From: Chloromonas sp. AAM2
Lineage: Eukaryota > Chlorophyta > Chlorophyceae > Chlamydomonadales > Chlamydomonadaceae
Assembly (NCBI GenBank): GCA_004335635.1
Contig: QAXH01005294.1
Coordinates: 108,111 to 172,110 of the forward strand
DNA: 64,000 bases
Reading direction: 5' to 3'
A program made the position numbers and the translations under genes. Below, in pieces: positions 27,027-38,745 of the stretch. The stretch's first letter is position 1, and each line of letters opens with the position of its first letter. Below the pieces are notes generated by a model. The model was not told where the DNA came from, did no database searches, and saw nothing but the letters and a program-made list of their open reading frames with translations.

Positions 27027-30000
27027 CTATGGCTGTCTGAGGCCCCAGCTGAGCAGCTCCGCATGCCCCGCCTGCCCCTTTGCCGCCTGCACCTGTGCCG
27101 CCACCTCTTTCAACTTTTCCGCTGACACACCCGCCAGCCGGGCGGCATCCTGGGCCCCAGTCGCCCCCTGCTGCTCATGCAGCGAGCTCCATGCCTTGTA
27201 CACTTGCGCCTGCGCATGAGAATGCACAACGGATGAGTAGAGCTGCTGCGGAGCAGACGTACTGTTTTTGCTGGCACTGCGATCACCTGACTGTAAAGTA
27301 CATGATGGCAAACAGCACGGAGATGTGCACGGGCAGACTAGGCCCCTGGGTTGACTGAAGCATGCCACGAATTGCACAGAGCACAGGACGCTGTGCAGGC
27401 TAGATGGTCAGTCATCGTCATACTGCAAGCTGCAGATGCCGCATGGCTCAGCGCACCTGTATTGCTGGGTGTGTGCGTGACAGCATTGCACTGCTCTGAG
27501 ACAAGCCCTGAGCGCCCGAAGTATCACCTATGGACGCCTGCACAATGCAAACCAGGTAACGGAACTAACAAGAAGCAGGTATAATTGAATGCGTGTCTTG
27601 CCAAGCGCTTGATTCATAAACGTCTCGAAAGCGCTGCCAACGCTTGTGTGTGTGTACTGATGGCTCGTCTTAATGTGCTTTGCCAGTTGGATGTTCCTAG
27701 TGCCCAAACTCCAATTCTGTCTTCAGACAAACGGGGCGGACATTGGGGGCTCCATTGCCAAAGCACATGCTACAGACAGTGCACATCTGAACCTTACTCC
27801 CTCGCTTGCCTGTGTCCCACCTGCAGTGGCACCATGATCGCCATGATCTGTGACACCAGCGCGTAGTGGTTCAGCTTCTGATGGGCGGACTGAAGGGCAC
27901 GGCTGAGGAGCAGACGCGCCTCCTGCAAAAGCAAACATACGCACAAACATACACACACATACACACATGTGATATGTCAAAGGCGCACATGTGTGCAGGC
28001 AGCAAGCTTGGCCCACCAAGACACTTGAATCGTTCTGCATGCATTAAACACGATCCAAGCTCGCGTGAAGAGCAGGCTGTGCCTGAAGGCGCACGTACAC
28101 AACTACACACAGCGATCCATCAGCTTACTGAGCACGCACACAATCCCTTGAATGCGCGTTCAGCCAATTGACCATCTTTCCCAGCCAGTTGACCATCTTT
28201 CCCAGCCAATTGATCATTGGTGCCAGCCTTTCCCGCCCACCCATCCATCAGCTTCCTGGCCTCACCTGCGTCTGGTCCAGCCTGAGCTTGATGAGCGACA
28301 CGGCCAGCTGGGAGACCACAAGCTCCAACGTGCACGACGTGTCACCCTGCAAATTGTCAACATGAACAAATGTAACAATCAAGCAGATTGAGCTCCCGCC
28401 GTCGCTTCGGCTGGTGCTGCCAGTTCCAGACCATTAACAATGATCGTTCCTTCATGCCTGTCCTTTGTGGCTGGGCTCAAGCCTGTGCCTCACTTTCAGC
28501 CCCATGCTCTGTGTGAGGCAAAGCTCATGCGTGTGTGCTGAGTACATGCCATGCCATGCAGTCAACAGCACACCTCCACACCTGCTCTGGTTGTTGGTGC
28601 TGCGTGTACTGCGCCGACCCCAGTGCGGCAATGGCTGCCTCCACCGCACGTGCGTTGTCAACGCCCCCACACTCAGCAAGCACTGTGATGGCCTGAGCAA
28701 GCGCACACGCCCAAATGAGACTTGCTCAACACTTTATCAGCGTCAGCTTCTGATGCTAGACAGGTTTCATAGTCAGCCAGCCTTGGCACCTCTGCCTCAG
28801 CAAGTCACGGCATGGCCACTCCTCCTAGGTCGTACGTGTCATCAGACACCTGAGAACTGTGCAACTGAATTGTATGTGCTCTAGGTTGTGTACTGCACGC
28901 TCCTGCAGCTCTCATGTGACCTGGTTTGTACGTGTTCATCCTGCCCTTGTACGCGGACCGATGGAGGCTGGCAGCAGATCGGTTTATGTGATGTTATGCA
29001 GGCTTTCCTTGCTGTTGCTGCTTGCAGTCTTCAGGCACTCACCAGCATGGCCGACGCGAGTACATGCGTCCTGCGGCCCGGAATGCTGTGCTGCTTGACA
29101 GCCTGCGATGACAAGAGCACACAACGCCATGCATGAGTTTGCACCAATGTCACATGAGTTCTCACACCCAGGCTAGCAAGCCAAGTACGCACATGAGTCA
29201 CTCAGGAGGAAGAACTCGTGCTCCCTGTGCTTGGTCAGGCACCAGAGAGACAGCACATATGCAAACACTGGTAACCACTGCTGTTGATTGTACATGCCAG
29301 CTTAACGGCGGTTACCTGCAGGTGTCGGGTTGCGGCTGCGAACTCCCCTGTTGCGTAGCAGTATTGGGCAGCCACCAGGTGCAGGGGGAACATCATCAGC
29401 CGCAGCTGGTGCGGGAACCGCACCGCCTGCGGTCAAGGAAACATGCAATACGTCAGCCAGCAAGTTCCTCAGGCAGATGCCCTCCTCAGTCACACCTTGT
29501 AACCAGCTTGCCGTGGAGTAGCTGCCACTGTTCACTTACGCAATTGAAGGCGTGATGCTTGTGCAGCCAACACCCAGCATGAACCGTGTTTCCATGCCAT
29601 GGACAGATTCCATGCGAATAGCTGACACTTGATCTCTGGGTATGATATGCATGCTCCTCATACTGGTGGCTGGTACGCCCTGATCACAGTCAGGTCCTTG
29701 CTCTGTGCCAGTCCGTTGCCCTCACCAGTTCCATGGCGCGTGTGACGCTTGCCTGTGCCGCGCCTAGGTCCCCTGAGGCCATGACCCCGCCCGCCCGCAC
29801 CAGCAGCAGCTGTACCCGCAGCGCCAGGGGTGTGCGACACTCCAACAGGGACACAGCGTCCAGCGTGCGCTCACACGCCTGCAACATGGGAATGCATGAG
29901 ATTGTTTTTGGGTATTGCTGGATCACGTCAGGAGCATGGCAACCAGCTATGTCAGCACTGCAGAGGATGGATAGTCTGAACGCTTGCAATGGAGCAATGG

Positions 30001-33000
30001 AGCAATGGAGCACAGGGCACAATCCTTCAACAATGCTGACGTTGCAATGGATGGCAGCGGGGCACAGGCCACGTGGATGTGGGACAGTTGATATGAAGCC
30101 AAGCATTCGTCTCCCGTCCACCCACCGCATCATGAGCCAAACGCATGTCCTCTAGCACTGCATCCATCACTGCCAGACCCTGATCTGCCTGCGCGGCACG
30201 GCATGGCAGGACAACACACGCCATGATGCCAGAACAGGCAGGAAACAGGCCTGCACGTTAGGATGGCGGCATGACAACATTCCCATATACACCAGCAGCA
30301 GCAGGGCAGCATATGCATATACACGGTTGTGTGGGTTGTGTCCAGCTCGCATTTGATGTGCCCGACCCCAAACAGCGGCAACCAGAGCTCACTGTATGCA
30401 GCACACCATTGAGCGGTGTGGGGTGCAAATCGCACTCTGGTGCGTACATAGTTCCGTCCTGGCTGCTGTTCAGTCCATCTCTGGTCAACGCCTGGTCAAA
30501 CCCATTGAGCTGGTGGCCCCCACACCTGCTCCACCGCCACCCTGAGCTTGCTGCGGAAGAGTGCCAGTAGCGCTGAGATGAGCGAGGTGAGAGCGGTAAC
30601 CAGCGGTGGAGACAGCCACTCGTACCTGCAGACACACAGGGCGATGGAGCACGTGTACGTGGAGTACTGGCCGGCCTCTCCTGTTTACAGTACTAGCCTA
30701 TGCAGACACAAAGCAAAGGCTGCATGCTGCATATGCGCAGTGTGCACAGGCACCATACAGGGCTCCAGCTCGTGTCATCCTGAACAGTGAGTGACACGCA
30801 GCTGCTGCACATGCACTCCACAGTTGCCCAGGCAGGTTCAACCAGCATCCAAGGCAGAAAGCAAAGGCTGCATGCTACATTTACGCAGCTTGTGCTTCAC
30901 ACAGGGTTGCAGATCGTGTCCTCACAGCTGCGCACTCACCCTGGTTCCTGTGCTGTGGCCTGTGCTGCCAGCGCCTCCAACTCCGCCACCGGCCCGCCCT
31001 GCTTGGCGCCCTGACCTGCGCTGCCAGGCTGCGTGCCCCAGGTCAGCAACACGTCAATGCGCCCAGAGACAACCAGATGCAGAGCCTGCAGCCATGCAGT
31101 GCAGAGAAGGTCTTCAGCAGCACAGCATGATACTCAACGTGTGTAATGGCTGCATTCAATGATTTGCATTGTATGCATGGTTGTCTGGTTGCAGGTGTGG
31201 CACCGTGACAGCACAGAGCCATGCTACACAGAACAGCTCTTGCTCAAACACATTGCCACTCATACAAGGAAGCACACGCTCAATCACGCCAAGTCATTGC
31301 ACATGCCAGTCCATGGACAAAACCTGCAACACACACCTGCAGAAGTCGCAACTGCAGCCGTGCAGCCGGTAAGAACCCCGCAGGAATCGCATGCATCACA
31401 TGTCCCGATGCGGTGCGGCTCTGCGAGGGTGTGCTCCCAGCGCCCACCACCACACTTGGCAGCATGGCCATTAGTCTGACCGCCTCTGCTTCAGCCTGTA
31501 AGTACCCCTCCTGGTTTTCCGAGGCCAGATTGAGCTGCATGAGAAACAGCTGCATGTGGAGGGCGATGTCCATGACTAAGCCGCCGTACTGGCCCATGTG
31601 GTGGGAGCAGTACGATGTGCCGGTTTGTACTGCCTGTATTGCGCGTGTGACGTCGGCGTCTGTTGCCAGCGCCTGGGCCTTGAGGAGGTGCAGCAGGGGA
31701 ATCCACCGGTGTAAGATGGGCCTGTGGGCGTCAGGCACATATGACGAGACTCGCACACAACCAGTGCAAGAAGGCCGATGTCAAGGAGGCTGGCACAGCA
31801 GGAGGCATACCATGAGCGCTGTCCTGCACATGAAAATGCATGACAACAAGCTGAGCTTCCCACGAATAAAGCCCCAAGGCTGGATTTTGCAACTGTACTG
31901 ACCCTGACTGACCCTGTACCCGTCCATCAAACGCTGCCAGCTCTTTCCCTTGTGTTCCCTCTCACCCTTCGCTGGCCGCAGTGCCCACGCTGCACAGTGC
32001 AAGCGCTTGGTCGTACAGCTGAACCTGTGACACGTGTTCATGTGAACTTTGACTTCAGCGTGGCTTCATGTTGCAATGCCATTGTAAATGTGTTCAGCAT
32101 GTGACCCTTTGTGAGGCAAATGCCACTGGTCTACTGACAATCAGCGGTCTGTTGCTGGTGTGCTGGGCAATGCAGCCTGTGCAACGTGAACATGGCAGGC
32201 ATAGTGGCCTCCTCAAGCACTACCCGTGCTCAGTGTGCTTGTCACATGCTGGCGTGGTCGTTGGGGCATGCTGCACAACATGAGCGCACCTGGTACAACA
32301 CTTCTCCTTGTGATTGGTAGTAACGTGCCAGCTGGCAAGCAATCTCACACTGGAGTGACACAGTGCCCAGCAAGTCCTTGGCCAGAGCTTGCTGCGGCCA
32401 TAGAGTAGGCACGTGTACATACGTCGCCATGCAATGGCATGCCTCCGTTACACACGGACGTTCCCAAAGTGTGCATGTTTATATACTCGTTGTCTGTGTG
32501 TACGCAAGCAGCAGATTGCTACAGGCAGCACACAGGCTGCAGTCAACGCGACAGCGAATCACATCCAGCATCGTCAACGTTCCTCTCTTCCAATGCAAGC
32601 CTTGCAGTTCTAGAAGGCTGCCATCAATGTGCATGCCCCGTGCACGTGCCACATGCCTGTGGCCCCGCTACATTACAATCTCCCCACGGATGTGTGCTCA
32701 CCGCAACCAGCAGCTCCTTGTGCGCGCTTTTCGGGCTGCTCATGTGCTGCAGCATGAGACGGCCCAGCATGCAGCGCGCACGTGCCTCCTGCGCCCTCAC
32801 CAGTCGGCCATGTGCCAACAGGGTGACCAAACAGTGGATGGCCTGTAAGGGATGGCCGCTGGCCTCGCAGCTGGTGGCCAGCTGTACCAATGCGTCCACC
32901 ACGTCCGAAGAGGCCCCCGGGCCCTTGGCAGGGCTCACAACAGTGGGATTTGTGCCACTCATGGGAGGGGTAGGGCGCATGGAGGGCATCGCAATCAGCC

Positions 33001-33016
33001 TTGTTCTAATGCACAC
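27027..33016 (-). CDS. SCC4: Cohesin-loading complex TPR subunit SCC4/MAU2
   Basis: Encodes about 702 residues resembling SCC4/MAU2, partner of SCC2 (NIPBL) in loading cohesin on chromatin. Exons (minus): 33016-32702, 32349-32290, 32024-31966, 31721-31337, 31085-30940, 30625-30526, 30188-30126, 29878-29726, 29426-29316, 29102-29043, 28692-28582, 28346-28266, 27922-27821, 27537-27457, 27390-27292, 27209-27027, all in phase. Matching regions: ALVQLATSCEASGHPLQA (MAU2 FAEHF...CVHCLQ), YEWLSPPLVTALTSLISAL (plant DWLPLSAVCALVDLI), CERTLDAVSLLE, and EARLLLSRALQSAHQKLNHY with LVSQIMAIM (plant KGLQMTHNYLGN...LVSQYLTIL). Length fits the family. Conservation is low, as usual for SCC4. A short extra exon between 32702 and 32349 is possible. 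The start is the most upstream in-frame Met; 32986, 32974 or 32962 are alternatives. Confidence 0.8.
28161..28222. repeat. Three-unit ~22-bp repeat in an SCC4 intron
   Basis: Tandem units of CAGCCAATTGACCATCTTTC with small changes, between the SCC4 exons at 28346-28266 and 27922-27821. Confidence 0.85.
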
Positions 33017-33265
33017 AGCTGTGTGCTACCCCAAACATGGCAGATGAAGGTGGGCATGCAAGGTTTAGTCTCATGCGCGGAGTTTGAAAAACCCTGAGTT
33101 TGAACCGACGTGAAACGTACTGGAGCTGGGCAGAACCCGCGCTGCGCGTGCCCCGGCCATTTCAGCGATTGGACCAAAGAGCAGAGAAGCAACAGAACTG
33201 ATTGATCTTGAGCGTGCGGGTTTGCAGCATGTGATTTGCGGCTGCATGCAGACACCGGTCTCATC
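33017..33265. promoter_or_regulatory. Compact divergent promoter region SCC4 / RPAP2
   Basis: Only about 250 bp separate the two start codons, so promoters and 5' UTRs of both genes must share this space. I see no TATA box or named motif. If SCC4 starts at a later Met the gap is up to 54 bp larger. Confidence 0.5.
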
Positions 33266-36200
33266 ATGCCGGCACCTTTGCTTTCGTACGACGATGGCGC
33301 AGCAGGTAGTTTGTTCACCCTCATATGTTACCATCTGCACTCTTTCGTGCCTCTATAGCTTCATTTTTCCAACCTTCTAGACCACTGCAGCCGCCTCACG
33401 CATCACTTGCACGCTGAAACAGGGACTACACCAGATCAGACTGCGGACTCAGTTCTGAACAGAAATTCACCTTCTGCTTCTGCATCTGCTGTGGATCTGC
33501 CAGTTGCAGCTCCAGCACTCACCCCAGCAACTCCTGCCACCGCTCATACACAGCCCAGCAAGCTTCCAGGCGCAAGCCAGCCAGGTGCAGGCAAGCCACG
33601 GCACCGGCCTGTTGCCAAGCCCAAAGCCAAGGCAGGCGATGTGAACCAGGGCGACCAAGAGGAGGGTGACGTGGACCCTGCAGACCTGGCTCTTGCACGT
33701 GGGCTCACACCTGACGTTGTGCTGGAGGTCAGGCGGCGCAAGGCAGCCTTTGGTGTCATGATGCGGCTTCTGGAGGAAGGAGCAGCTGACCAGGAGAGTT
33801 TGGCGCGCATGTGTGCACCCCTCAGCGGAGATGAATTCGTTCAGGCAAGTGCAACTACTTGCATCCTGCAAGCAGCACACAACTCAACCATCGAGGTGGT
33901 AAGCCAGGCACTACAGGCACCGCCAGCAGGCATGATGCCCAGTACGATTGGACATGCGTGATTGCAGGCTGAGTTATCACTGTTGTGTGGTCAAGCGTGG
34001 GCATGCACAGTCTGTACGGTTCTGGCACACTGCATGCATGACTTCTTGCCCATGTGCAAACATGTATGTCATAGTCCTTGTCCACTTCAGGTTGCGGAGG
34101 AGCGTTCCCTGGCCGGCAAGTGCGGCAGCCCGCTGTGCACCAACCCTGTCTCCACACGGCAAGCACAGCATGACCGGTGGCGGGCGGAGGCTGAGGCCGT
34201 GGCCCGGGACACTGGGCCCATGTACTGCTGTACCGCCTGCAGCGATCTCGTGGCGCGGTACGCAGCAATTCTGGGGGACCCAATGAAGGTTTGTGCAGTG
34301 AGCACAAGGAGGCAAAGCATTGCCACTGTCTGCGCTACAGATTAGCGGTGATCAGAGCAGATCTCGTGCCTTACCCGAGGTTTGGATTCACCACAGGATT
34401 ATTCAATGGTGCGTGTGTTTGTCACTAGGCGACGGGATGATCAAAAAGTGTGTTTGTCACCAACAAGTGCCACATGCGCTGTTGCTTTGTGCAGCGCATG
34501 CGTCCCGATGCACGCGAGCGCCTGTTGGTCAGTCACAAGCCCAGGGGAGCAGGCAGGGAGCAGCCTGCAGAAGCGGTGGCAGCACAGGTACGAACTGGTG
34601 GGCCACATCAACAGCGGGCTGGGCAGGGTTCAGCTTGCAGCTGATGACAATTTCTTGTGTAAGCAATGCCTCATAATTTGTGCTCCGTTGCCAAGCGCTT
34701 GGCCTTGCATATGCAGGTGTGGAGTGGATAGACAACACGTCTTGTACACATGGTTGCACCTTGTCAGTTGCACATTGCTATGGCTGGTTTTGGGTTTCAG
34801 CCACCTGGCCTGTTTGCCTGTATGTTGTTGGCATTTGTATGCACATGTGACAGGCAGGTATGCTGATACCATTTGCTCATGTCTGTTGCCAGGTGAACGG
34901 CGTGACGACCATGCTGGCCAACATCCAGGAGCGAGAGGGCAGTGGCCCACCCCCCGCACAGGCTGGGCCGCAGGCAGCAGTGCAGGGCAGCAGCCGCGCT
35001 GTGGAGGGCTACGTGCCGCGCACCGAGCCACGCAGGCCAATCAAGCACACCACACAACCGCAGCTTGATGCTGTGCCAGTTGAAACGCCATCAAGCAGTA
35101 CAGGGGATGGATGCCAACAGAAGCTGTCCAGCGCTTCAGGAGTGGCGAAGCATGTTTCCACGGCTGGTGCACACCCTGCTCTGCCTACCAGCCCAGCTGC
35201 TGACAGCATGGGCAACAGTGCAGTTGCGCGTGATGTGGCAGGCTTGGAGTCAGCGGTAGGCAGTAGTGGCAATGGGCTAGCTGGACATGTGCATGAGCAG
35301 GAGGGAGGCAAGCAGCTGAACACAGCTAGAGTGGCAGCAGGTGTGGCTCGTCACATTCACAGGCTGGTTGACGACATCAGCGTTGACTCGCACCCGTCCC
35401 AATCCCGACCAGTTCCTGGCAACACATTCCTGCAGGGCTCAGCTGCTGACAATAGCAGCAATGGCGGCAACAGCAACGGCCTCAATGTGTCAGATGCAGC
35501 AGCAGCAACAACAGAGGCGCATGACACTAGTGACGAGTGTGGCTCAGGCACAGACATGCGTGCCAAACGGCCTGCCACGTGCATTCACCCAACGATCCAC
35601 GCCCCACGTCCAATCCTTAAGACACCTGCACGGCAGAGCCAGTCCAGACCAGGCCAGAAGAAGCGTGTGCGTTGGGCAGACGAACACGTTCAGGAGTTCA
35701 CTGAGCGCCAAGGGGTGCTGCCCGAGACACCAGTCTTTGTCTTCACTCTGGATGGCGAAGGATCAGACCTAGCAGGTGGCCTTACTACCGCACAACAGAC
35801 AGCAGACCAGCAGCAGAGCGCCGAGTTAGCCATGACTAAGCGCTTAGCAGGCCGGCTGGAGGTTCAGGATGCTGGTAGGCTTCATACCATCACTGAGCAT
35901 GCGTTGCAAATGGCCGTTCAGTCCCAAGCCCACCCGTCACCCGAGCCGCAGCTGCTGCAAAATCAGCAACAGCATGCACAAAATGACCAGCAGAATGTGG
36001 CCAAGCCGCCCAAGTCACTGAGCATGTGGTTTCCCGCCTCAGCGGGTGGTCAGGGTGTGGCGATGCGACCGGCAGAGCAACCACGTGTCACACGCAAGTT
36101 CAAACCCTGCGTGCCCTCGCACAGACATGCTGCTGCTGCGCCAGCTCATACGGCAAATGCAGCATTACAGCAGCATAGCTCAGGCGCATCTCAGACATCA

Positions 36201-38089
36201 ACTAGCCAGCAGCAGTCCTTACATCAGGTTGCAGCAGTCAACAGCACTCCTCCATCAGCCACCCATGAGCACACCAAGGCCAGCAGCAGCACCCAGGCTG
36301 GCGTGCAGGTGCCTGCCCGCACCGCCCCAGGCCCCATTCGCCACATTGGACGCTCTGCAAACAGCTCCAAGGTGGTCCTGCTGGACGCACCACCAAACAC
36401 CAAGCTCGCTGCCAACCCAGTGACGTCCAGGCTACGGCAACCAGTGCAGCATGCGAATGGAGCAGCGCAGGCAGCCGTGGCGGGGCCTGCAGTTGCCCGC
36501 TCAACGCCCGCCCGTTCACAAGCAGGGGCATGTTTGCGGGCACACAGCTCTGCCGCACCTGTCCTGGATCACGTAGTCCCTGCTCCCGAGGTGTTGCCCT
36601 TTGAGGAACTCAGTGTTCAGGGGCCCGGTGCAGTATCCACGCGCCCTATGGTCATGACGATCAAGAGCGATGCACAGCATGCCAAGGGGCTGGGCAGGCA
36701 ACAGGTGGGCCAACCACACACAAAGCAAGGAGGCATTGAACACACTGAACTGCATAAACAAATGCAATAAATGTCAAATCTTGGGGCTTAATGGCGTGAC
36801 TGTAAACGTTTAGTATTGGAGCACACAGCACATGAGCAGCGTGGTAGCTTTAGAGCGCACGAAGGCATGATACGTTTGCAAGGCACATGTGTCTCTGCTG
36901 TAGGCTGCTGATGCAACACAAGCTGCCATTGGCATTGTGCGTGCTGCAGGGCATGCCGCAAGAAGTAGCACCTGCCGGCAATGGGGAAGGCGAGGAGTCG
37001 GACACAGGCAGCAACCAGTCTGACAGCGACCGATACTGGCAGGGGCCAGTCAAGGGCCAAGGCAGTGTCGCAAAAGCCGCCCACCAAACCAATCAGTGTC
37101 GGGGTCAAGCCACGGGACGTGGAGGGGAGGCAGATGACGAGGAGGTATCGCCAGGAACGCTATCAGGGTCATCGGATTCTGAGACTGAACCGAGTGAGGA
37201 AAGCGACGACGAGAGCTATGAGGGCACTGTGGATGGTGACAGGGCAAAGGGTCGGCGCAACGTGCGTGCTGATGTAATTTATGAAGAAGATGACGAAGCC
37301 GCAGATGCACAAGCGGTGGGCCCAGGGGCAGCGGCTGTGAAGGCAGCTCAGGGCGATGAGGAAGGGGAGGAGGAAGAGGAGGAAGCAAGCCACATTGTTG
37401 GCGACAGGGCAGGAGGTGGAAGTGACGAGGAGGACGAGGCTTACCAGTCAGCAGCACCTTTCTTTGGCCCTCCTCCGTCAGGCTACCGAGTGGAACTGTC
37501 GCCCTTCAATGCACTGTGGTCATTGGTCAGCAGCTGGGTCACACGGGAGACGCTGGTGTACATGAATGCACCGGCCGCGCCAATGACAGCGGATCGACCC
37601 GCCAAGCTGGCGGCCGCAGCGGCCGCTGTTCATGCCTCGGCCGCCCGCACCGCTGCTCAGGAGGCAGCAGGGTTAGACACTGCTGGTGATGGGGACAGTG
37701 CTGCAGCTGCAGCTGTGCTTGTGGCACTGCCAGCACCCAGCATGCAGGCCGCGCAGGCGCGTGTGGCTTTGGCCGAGCTGCTGTTTCCACATCTAGCGGA
37801 AGCTCTGCAGGCCATGAAGGGCCGTGTTGCGTTGGGGGAGGTGACAAAGCGTGCATCGGGCTTGCTGCGGACCCTGGTATTCCCGGCTCCCCTGCCGTCA
37901 CTGAGTGCGGGGCAGTGGCGGCTGCTGGCGCTGGCTGTGCTGCGTGCTCTGTCCATGGCGCGGCTGCCGGCCCTGTCAGATGCCTTTGAGCGGCAAGAAG
38001 GCCCACCGCTGCTGGCTGCATTGTTGGTAGGCACGGGCTTTGAGCTGCCCCACCTGTCAGCACTGTTGGACTTGTTGTTGAATGCATGA
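33266..38089 (+). CDS. RPAP2: RPAP2/RTR1-type RNA polymerase II CTD phosphatase homologue
   Basis: Encodes a 1248-residue RPAP2/RTR1 protein, linked in other eukaryotes to Pol II import and CTD Ser5 dephosphorylation. Exons: 33266-33305, 33381-33844, 34091-34288, 34495-34587, 34893-36704, 36950-38089. The RTR1 zinc module is visible: C179-x4-C184 in KCGSPLCTNP and C214-x3-C218 in YCCTACSDLVARY, preceded by LLEEGAADQESLARM. VEGYVPR (about 302-308) and KRVRWADE (W526) match plant RPAP2 (the latter to SVTWADEK). After a long Ser/Gln/Ala linker and an acidic stretch comes the plant-type C-terminal domain from about residue 1050 (FNALWSLVSSWVTRETLVYM). The start is fixed by phase: the Met at 33266 joins exon 2 in frame, whereas ATGGCGCAGCAG just inside exon 1 does not. 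Intron 2 has a GC donor (CAG|GCAAGT). It is much longer than animal RPAP2 (about 600). Confidence 0.88.
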
Positions 38090-38142
38090 CATGTGACGCG
38101 CAGCATACAATTGTACTGCTTGTCGGCTCCCCTTTTTTTGCC

Positions 38143-38319
38143 TTGTGCCATCCGGGAAGCTTTTGACCCTTTGGTGGTAACAGACGGGTGCATCGAGACA
38201 CTGCCAGTCCAGACCAGGGTTGACGTGCTTTTGTGCCATCCGGGAAGCTTTTGGACCCTTTGGTGGTAACAGACGGGTGCATCGAGACACTGCCAGTCCA
38301 GACCAGGGTTGACGTGCTT
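38143..38319. repeat. Two-copy 88/89-bp tandem duplication
   Basis: TTGTGCCATCCGGGAAGCTT through GACGTGCTT occurs at 38143-38230 and again at 38231-38319, differing by about one inserted G. It is within the presumed RPAP2 3' UTR, 54 bp after the stop. High identity implies a recent duplication or an assembly effect. Confidence 0.95.
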
Positions 38320-38516
38320 TACAAGGAGGGAGTGCACACCATGTAGCATGTCCAACGCAAACATCACCTGATTGCGCAAATTGCAAAAATTCCTCCTAAA
38401 AGTATAAAAAGCACACCCTGGGAGCGCTTGAAAAAAGCATACCCTGGGAGTTTACCAACCAACTGAGTCTTGAAGATTTTCCATTACCGACTGTGTGTCG
38501 TGACTTGTACGCATGA

Positions 38517-38521
38517 TGTAA
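38517..38521 (+). terminator. Candidate poly(A) signal of RPAP2
   Basis: First plus-strand TGTAA after the RPAP2 stop, about 430 nt downstream, beyond the two-copy tandem repeat. Confidence 0.4.
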
Positions 38522-38709
38522 GCACGGGCTGTTTCAGGCTCTGGTGAGTCATGATCGAACCAAGATCTGCAACTGATTTGAGCAATCACAATGGGCTCAC
38601 AAGCAGGGGTTGAGCGGCTTTTGGAGGTGAATTGCGTCAAGACCCCAGACGCCACACCAAGGCATTGCGCCGCGGTTTCATGCTGCTTTGTTTTCAGCAG
38701 CGGTCAGAG

Positions 38710-38745
38710 GAAAAAAAGATGTTTGCGAGTTCTGGAACAATTCTC
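38710..38745 (+). repeat. TIR-repeat terminus, copy upstream of cytochrome c
   Basis: An A-tract followed by GATGTTTGCGAGTTCTGGAA and an ACAATTCT tail matches the family core with two substitutions. A T-run directly follows. No opposite end is visible, so it is a fragment or a solo terminus in the RPAP2-cytochrome c intergenic region. Confidence 0.6.

Noticed and set aside
33293..33305. RPAP2 start at ATGGCGCAGCAG
   Set aside because: It would enter exon 2 in the wrong frame; the Met at 33266 fits.
34860..36770. RPAP2 ending at the stop at 36768
   Set aside because: The homologous C-terminal domain lies beyond it, and a consensus donor (CAG|GTGGGC) precedes the stop.
36887..38089. A separate gene starting at 36887
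   Set aside because: An acceptor at 36949 joins it in phase to the RPAP2 exon ending at 36704, and the C-terminal part resembles plant RPAP2 C termini.
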